In this document: piece by piece, positions 27,301 through 36,300 of the stretch
Layout: the number at the start of each line of letters is the position of its first letter
Position numbering within the stretch: position 1 is the first letter of the stretch
Program-made: the position numbers and the translations under genes
The notes under the pieces: generated by a model
Told to the model about the DNA's origin: nothing
Seen by the model: only the letters and a program-made list of their open reading frames with translations
Databases searched by the model: none
Assembly (NCBI RefSeq): GCF_905147365.1
Contig: NC_056408.1
Span: 8,184,001 to 8,248,000 of the forward strand
Reading direction: 5' to 3'
DNA: 64,000 nt
Source of the DNA: Aricia agestis
Taxonomy: Eukaryota > Arthropoda > Insecta > Lepidoptera > Lycaenidae

Positions 27301-30300
27301 TGTAAAAAGAGTCTCCCCTTCGGGAAAGATTTCTCTGCCCATAAAAAGCATTATCTTCACATTACGGCTCTGACTGAATCAAGAAACAATCTTCGATCAT
27401 CTGTTCTCGTCAAATAAATTGAATCCCAATACATCACGTTTATTACATCAAATAGAATCTTTAATGTCGGCAACATCATCCATAAATTGAAATAAAAGCA
27501 ATTTCTTCGCTTGTGTCACAACTCGCAAATCATGTTATCGCAACAAACGTGTTTCGTCGAGGTCGCATGTGGTTGTTTATATAGAATCGGTATCTTTACT
27601 AATTGCTCTGCAGCTCTACCTACTACGTGATATGCTACCTTAGTAAACTTCGCAAATTCATAACAAGGTTCTCGACTCATGTATCTTAGGCCGGTATAAA
27701 TAGTACTCAAGATGCATCTCGGTCTCAAGACACGGTTCAGGCTCTGTGATTGGTTGGCTGTCAAAATTTGGACCAATCATAGAGCCGAACCGCGTCTTGA
27801 GACCGAGATGCATCTTTAGTACTGACTATTTATACCGGCCTTAGTAATTAGTAAATCATGCTATTAATAAAGCACATCTCTTTGGGCCTTTACACCTTCT
27901 GAGTAGAATGGCGTGACAGTGCTCTCAGCCAATTAAGGGCCTGTATTCCCAGAAACGGACGATTTTCAAGATTTAAAAGTGACAGTAGACACAAAAATAT
28001 AGTAATTTAAATTCTGAAAAAAATATATGTGTTAGTTAAGGATCTAACACAGTGGAATTTATATTCCATTACACAATATCATGAACTTCACTCGATAGAA
28101 AAAAATCTCAAAGTTATCTCTTCTTTTAACGAAATTTCCATACTATGTCCAAATTATTTGGAATTTTCAGATATTTTTTGCACTGAATTAAAGACAAAGA
28201 ATATATCTAGGGCGATTCGTTTTTTTGACTCAATTTAATTGATGTATAAAAAAACGACGATCAAAAAACTATAAAATAGCAGGCGCAAAGGTTCGGCTGG
28301 TACGCTTTCAGTCACACGCTTTGCGCCGTTTCTGTCCGTTTCTGGGAATACAGGGCCTTAAATTGTCTGTCTGCACGGTCTTGTGACTCTACCTACCTCG
28401 CTGTCTTTTCTTTTACGCCGGGAAAAGGGGATGGGGTATTCGGTAGAATTCCCCATCCCCTTTTCTTCCGTTCATCCTTATAATATGGATTTAGAATAAA
28501 GGACTATTCAAACCGGAGAGTATCCCCATGGGTACGCTTAACTTATTTGACAGATTCTCCATACTCTATCTTGTACGCAAATCGTTCTAATGGAAGGCAA
28601 TTGGGAAAAGTAATTCCAATATTCAATTGAATATCTGCGGTAAATAAAAGTTGTAGTAATAAATACAACATCAATTCTATAAATTCAAATAAAACTAACG
28701 CCTGGGATCAATGACATGATGAATTTAGGCACGATCACGGTCAGAATGAACAAACAATATTGCTCATTGGCGTATTGGTTACGTTTTTGTTTGCCGATAG
28801 TGCGCACAACACGGTGTAACCTTGAGATCACATTCCTAAGCTAATGTCAAAGTACTTAACGCGTACAAAACCTCAGGTATTACGCAGATGAATCACAACC
28901 ACGGCGACTGATACACATAGTGCACTCTGATAAGGTGGCAAAAACACGACCAGCCATTATGAAGCTGCGAATTATTGGTTCCGTTGCGTTTTAATGTCTT
29001 GACTTACGACGGAGGTTACTTTAACGAGGTTTTTTGACAGGAGTTTATATTTTCACTTGCGATTCTGTTTGACTAATATCATGTATTAACCAATCAAAAA
29101 TGCTATTGAATACTTATACTCCTGTCGAAAAAGTGTAGAATCCGGGCAATTGACAAACAGCATTCCACCATTTCGCAAAGAAGCGAAGAATGAAATACAT
29201 AATATATGAATTGGGAAAGCCATCGTGCCATGTAACCGAGCGAAGCGCTGTTTAATGTCATGCAATTTTTATCTCTAGATTTTTTTACGAAATTATCAAT
29301 TTATACGAATTGACCAAGTAACTATCCTGTATAGTGTATAGCCACACCGCATATTGAGTTTAAATCCTACAAAGCGGTTCATAACGCAAAGCCAAATCAA
29401 TAAGAATGTAATCCTAAGATTACATTTCGTTTCTGTATGATATTGATAGAATAAAACAGGCAAAATGGCATTCGGTTCGGTTTAAAATACGAATGCTACT
29501 CGATAAAAATCATACTATCACACTAAATAAGGCGAAAGTTTGTGTTACTCCTTTACTCAAAAACTACTGAACGTATTTAATTGTCTTACGTTTGTTTAGT
29601 TAGCTTAGGCTCTTAAAACATTTGCTATTTTTCACCCAAAAAGTACAGTCTTCCAGTTGGATATCTAAGTCAGTAGGTATGTTACAATATTATGATAAAG
29701 TTAACTGTACCCAAATGCTGTCATAATTCTAACGATGGCAGTAAAACAACAAGTCTGTGAAATGGTATGCAATTAGCACTTAATGTGTTGAAGGTACGTT
29801 CCCAAGAGAAACATCCCGTTCTCAACGATAGCTATGAATAAGTAATATCACATTTGCGATGTGCGCACCAGAGCCACTCTCAAGATATGGCAGGATAAAA
29901 ACCTTATTGGCTCTGCGCCATTGGCAACTTTAAATGAAATTGAAAAATAAGTTGAAACCATAAAGTTAATATACCTAGCGGAATAGAGCAACAATCTCGA
30001 GCTGTCAAACGAAACCGAAATTGGTTTCATCTGTGTGTAAAAATATGTGTACGTATACACTTACACATGCATGATTGAACATGAATTCTATGAGATTTAA
30101 TTGTCAACGTGCGGCACGTGCCGACTGGACGTCAAAAAAAGAGAGCTGCTGTCATGTATCACACGTCTCTTTTTACCACGCAGTGTTACTGATAGTGACA
30201 TCTCTCTTGCTCAGGCCTTTGTTTCTCTATTCAACGCCTCCGTGGTCTAGTGGTATAGAGCGCGGCTCTTGACTCGGAGGTCGTGGGTTCGATTCCCGCG

Positions 30301-33300
30301 TTGGAAACATGTTATTTCCAAGTTTGTTTAGGACAATGCAGGCTGATCACCTGATTGCCTGACAAGTAAGATGATCCATGCGTCGGATGGGCATGTAAAA
30401 AGTCGGTCCTGCGCCTGATCTCTCGCCAGTCGTGTCGGTCGTCCGTCCCACTAGGTTATGAGAGTAAAGGAATAGAGAGTGCTCTTGTGTACTGCGCACA
30501 CACTTGGGCACTATAAAAATTACTCCTGCGTAGCTGACCTGGTTTCAATGAAACCGGCCACCGTCACCGAAACCGGTGTGGGAGCTATTATTATTATTAC
30601 TAGCTATTTGACCGAGCTTTGCTCGGTCAAAACATGAATAAAATGACATTTTCGAAAAATAATTCCTAGCTAGATCGATTTATCGCCCCCGAAACCCCCT
30701 ATAAACTAAATTTCATGAAAATCGTTGGAGCCGATTCCGAGATTCCAATTATATATTTATATACAAGAATTGCTCGTTTAAAGATATAAGATTATTCCGC
30801 TAGGTATTCATTCAATTATTAACTTTATGGTTGAAACGCAGAAAGTGTGAAAATGTATGTGCCGAACTATTGCTGAATGTCACTATCGCCAAGGGTTTTT
30901 TTAATAAGACTAAACTATTTAAGAAATACTGTCTACATTAATTATGTGGTTACGAAATCAGGCTTTAAATAATAATTAAACATTGCAAAACTGTTTTTAA
31001 ACAAAGCAGCCGTTCTTGGAATCCGATGCATAATTAAAATTCACACACGTACTTTGAATTATCAATTAATCCACGCAATCATTTTAAGGTAACTGGAGAT
31101 CGACCCTTTATTATGGCTTTATTGTGAGATTTAGGCCAGCGCTGGCTTAAGGCGTTTAATCTGCATCATACTGTCCGCTTCAGAAATTGTCTGATTAAAT
31201 GTAAACATTGACTTGACAACTTTACCAGTACATAAAGTGGGGCGCATTCAAAGAGAATTTTTGATATCGACCTGGACTTCCGGTAAATTAAATTCTTTCA
31301 CAGCATTCGCGAAAGGAAGCCGAGTCTGCGAGATTGCGACATATGAAACGTGTGAGGATATTTCATGAAATATTCAAACATCTTGGTTATTTGCAAAAGG
31401 CAGGCAAAGCAGAAGTTCCGTAAAATAGTAATCCGATGCTTTGTAGAGATTTATATAGCTTCGTTGCGCTAAAACTCGCGTATCGCGAGCTTACTTTTAT
31501 GCCATGAAACTATGGCGTGTTGATTTTTCGGAACTTTTCGGAACTCAAGAGTATCTTCATTCCAAAGTTTATCAAAATCGTTTCAGATTATTTTTATAAA
31601 GGGGTAACAATCATAAAGATAGACAAAGAGGACCACTTTCGCCTATAATATTATAACGTACATCTATTAATCACAAGCTAAACCCTCCACGTACGGCAAA
31701 TACCGTGTAACACCGTTACGTAAACCAAAGTAGGTCGGGCAATTAAACAAGCTCTAATTAAAAGGCAGCAATAAGGTCTGAAATATTAATGGCGTGTCGA
31801 GCCTTACACCTCAATCGTGGCATATACACGATAGGAGATGGGACCTCCCATCCAATCCATCCATCCATCCAATTTCACATGCGCCTCCCACCTGGGAGGC
31901 GCATGTGAAATTGATGAAATAGGACCAAAAACTTTGCACTCAGCAAAAACTTGAGGCAGAAAACTTGAGAAGAACTTTACGAAAATTAAGTAAAGCAATA
32001 CGAGCTTATGGACCTGGGAAACTGACTGTTGTTATTTTTGTTCATGATTATAACAGAATCACTTTATCATCTAACGTTTGATTTGACAAATCAAAGAAAA
32101 CTGATTTGATTTTATGGGTGAATTTCTACCACACGCGGATCTCTAGCTTTGAATAGACTAAACACATTTAACACTCTCCAATCCTCTTTGCTCTTGCAAC
32201 CCCATAGAAACCTGTGATCTGAAATCTATAATAGAAAACCGACGGCACACAACAATACTTGAAAGTTTTATCAGCTTAACGTTTGTGTTGGATAGGATTT
32301 AAATATTCGATATTTATATATTAATACTCTACACTCCTTATAGAAAGCAGTATAATATATTATTGTTTTTTACAGACTCAAAGTTACGCAATCTGTGGAT
32401 TTATTGCTCAAACTAAGCGAAAAATATTGGATAAATTGAGGAAATATGCTGTGGCATTTATACGGCGCAGCGCGGCGTAAGGCCCGCATTCTAGAGCATT
32501 TTTATAGCGTTCATGCGATAACTTTTGACGACTTTTCCACATTGTAATAATACCCCTTTATATTATGCTCATAGCATTATGTAAGCAGCAGTATATTATT
32601 TACTCAATTAACTCTATAAATAACTAGGTAAAAGATGTCCTCAACTTCATTACACAGAAATTCGTTTGTCCCGCAAAACCATAAATCGATGAAAACATTC
32701 CTATGTCCTTTCCTAGGCCTCAAAGTGTCTTACCATACCAAATCTTATCTAACTCGGTTCAGCGCTTAAAGCGTTCAAGCGACAGACACTCACACAATTA
32801 TAATATAATAAAGTACCTAAGGATTTCCGATCAATTCCAACACAATCATACAATACTATACAACCCATTATACGTCCAATATCCCCAATCCCCCTAGCTC
32901 GTGGGTGAAGCGATAACAACGGTTCTCCCTCCCTCAACAGAGGAACACTCAGCTAAATCGCTGTTAAAAGGTAGAGCATTCGGGATGTAGTGCACTTAAC
33001 GGTCTTCAATCGGGTCATTTGATCGGGGTTGGATAATGAACGTGATAAAAGGTTTAATTCTGGGGACTCGATCCATCAGGAATTAGAGGTATCCCTTGTT
33101 TGCCGTATTTGAATAGATTTGAGGACAGGCTATAATTCTATAGTAACTGAACCATGTACTTAAGTATTATACGACATTTTTCAAATGTAATACTACTTAG
33201 CTGTGTTAATATTTTTTATTTATTCAAAAGTTAATTTAATTTGCAAGTACATAATGTTAAAGTGCATTGCGAAAGAGAGAAAGCAAAGTTGTTTGAATGT

Positions 33301-36300
33301 ATTTAATTAGGTAGATATGCTATAAAATTGCATACATTTTCAGGAAAATTTATGTTTATTTTATACATAAAATATTACGTAATTTTAATAACTTTACTGC
33401 ATAATTTCATAAATCATTGCATATTAAAGTTAGCCCGAATCAAGAGCGATGACCTAAAAGACTTTTCAGCGTCATTTAGTAACGCTTTGAGTTAACGCTA
33501 CCGTAAAGTTTAGGCGAAAAACAGTACTGTTAATTGCGGCTCAACCGGTACGTTTACTTTCAATTGTACCAACACTACCAAGTAATTACACCATTGTGAA
33601 TGAACTCGGTTATTAGGACGATTCGGCGTGCGAAAACAATGGTTCAGGTCAAGCGAAGCTAAGAGATTTGATTCTACCAGTATAAAAAAAAAACTCTTCA
33701 CGACCACACTACAGATAGGTACCCAGAAAAAGTATGTATATGATTGCAGCAAATATACAGCGCGATAAATACTGCGCAAGCAAAGTTGCAGACAAGTGGG
33801 ACAACATGAGTTTGATAAATTCATTCAAATTTCAAAAATAATAAATAACGCAAAGCAATGATTTTAACAAAACAAAATGTCGCTTTTCCCACGGCAGACA
33901 TCATAAGGCAGTTGGAACTAATTGTGCATGCTCCAAACTATTTGGACTGGAAGACTACATACCGCAAAACTTAAGACCTTTCTTTGTGCTATTGTATTCT
34001 ACCCTAACTTCCGAGTTCCGACAACGCACGTTTTGACTCCATTCAAAAGGCATAATACTACTCGACGTCCGTATTATTTATTCTACGGTGAAATACTCTA
34101 GAAAACTATTTTTCTTTAGGACATTCATATTTTTATGGCAGCCATCTCTTACCGATAGAGCACCTATAAACAAAATTGCAGCAACATTTTATTAGTTTAC
34201 TGGCAACGGCTGAAAATATTTCTTGCATTTTTTGGGTCAAAAATACCATCTAGCTAGGTTTCTTTGTAAGCTTTGCTACTTAAACTTTAGGCAAGGCTTC
34301 CAGGTACTAAATATAAATGACCTTTAGATTGTATTACTCAAGCCCATCTTTGGACCGTAAAATTCCCCTCAGATTTCGTGAAAACGTATTTAACGAGTAA
34401 GCCGTATTGCCGTAACTTCTCACGCAGAACAATGCTACCCATTAACAACCTGTTACGAATGTATTGTTCATTACCATTCGCCAGTTTCCACACATAGGCC
34501 TCTAACAACGTAAACTTTAAAGATGGTAGATACGAAAAATATGAATATTGCACAATTTAGGAATGCCCTCTATAAAACTTTGTTTGCTCCAATCCTAGGA
34601 CTTGCTCTCGGCGGGCTCGGATTAAACCGTAAAAAGATTGAAATACTTAAGTTTCATTCAGAATACAGATTCAAAATTACCTCAAACTCATATTTTACCA
34701 ATTATTCTATTGAGGTAAAACAAAACAATATTACAAATGGAAAAGTATAAAAACTTTTAATTAATTTATTTTATTATGTTTGCTTCAGAGTCCAGCATTT
34801 TTTGAACTTAGAAACACCAATAATTTCGTTAACAACTTTTTCCATCAGCTGGCTAACTCGCTCAGAAAGCTGTTAGCAGTTAGATAGGTCCTGCAAAAAC
34901 TTTAAAAGCTTTCAAGCAAACGGTATCTGGAATTGCAATGGATGTATATGCTTTTCCAATATAATTTATATTGTTGTTTTTGTGTTTGTTGATGTGTTAT
35001 TGCGTTGTGGTTTTGTACTTTGCTCTTTTATTTATTCTTCTATTTAATAGTTTCGCTATTCAGGTCGCTAAATAATATATTTGGTTTCTATTATCTTTAC
35101 TTATTATCTTTACTTCATATCTTTACTTGATATCTTTACTTACGGCCGTTCCCAATATTTGATCTATCTCTGGTTTTGCCCTACTAGAGATAGGAATAAC
35201 TCACATTAGACATTAGAGACATATATTTTATGTCAATTGTGAGCTATTCCTATCTCTAGTAGGGCAAAACCAGAGATAGATCAAATATTAGGAACGGCTG
35301 TTAATGAATTATGCCATAATGAAAATAAGTATCTGAGACCAGTCACTCATTTGGGATGATTATTTTGATCCATTGCAAATTAACTAGCATGGACTAGGTT
35401 TTCTACTACTATTTATAATATACATAATATATTATTATAAGATCATTTATGTAGGTAACGGATCAACCGAGCGCCAACATACTAAAGCTCTTAGTTCTTA
35501 CACTAACCAATGTCTTGTACATAATTGCCTCACTTCAAGACTATAATATTATGGAACGTTAGAGCAAACGCGTAACAGCTTTTTCATGTAGCAGCACAAG
35601 TACCTACATAATGTTTCTGAATGATTGTGGTAATGCATTTTCTTTTTCTCTCCATAAACTTTTACGTCCTAGATTTATTTCTTTGGGTGTGAAAAACTTA
35701 ACTGCAGTCTTAAGCACTAAATAACGCTTTTATAGTTTCAACTTGATGGAAGTTTTTATTAACTGGAACAAATTCATTTTAAAATGAGCGTAGCCGAAAG
35801 TTACTCAATTAGGACTTCGGACCACTTGGACACAAGGGTTTTCGTTCTTTGGATGGTTTCATGCTTGTATTTTCACTTATGCGGGAAGTCGCCTAAGAGC
35901 CAATCCACACGGCGCGTTGCGTCAGTGCAAAATTGCAAACTAATAGTAAGCTTTGCTATGAGGCTTGAACTTCACGTATGTTTGTGTGTGACTATGAAGT
36001 TACACACAAACACAGGTAGATCAACGCTGAACGCAGTCAAGGTCACCAACTGTTCACGGTTTAGCGTCTTGCACTAATTCCATGTTTTATTTTTCTTATC
36101 TTGCTTAGCTTTAGTAATAGCTTTGTGTTCACATTTTCTTCTTGCTATTAATCAAAATGATTTAACTTGACTTTGTGACTAGTCTGCGTTCTTACCTCCG
36201 AAACTAATACGATTTTGATTTACGAGTCTTATTAGTTTTTTCTTATTGAGCCGCGGTAGCCGGCAGCACGATCGTGCGCTAGTATAGCTGTCAGGAGTAG

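Noticed and set aside
28029..28238. 70-codon frame
   Set aside because: Lies inside the TTAA-flanked 421-bp MITE; no transposase similarity.
30236..30310. Functional tRNA gene
   Set aside because: Good A- and B-box-like parts, but it continues into the SINE body found at 7725 and 52387.
33510..33824. 104-codon Cys-rich minus-strand frame
   Set aside because: No splice-site context or recognisable motif; composition like the surrounding intron.
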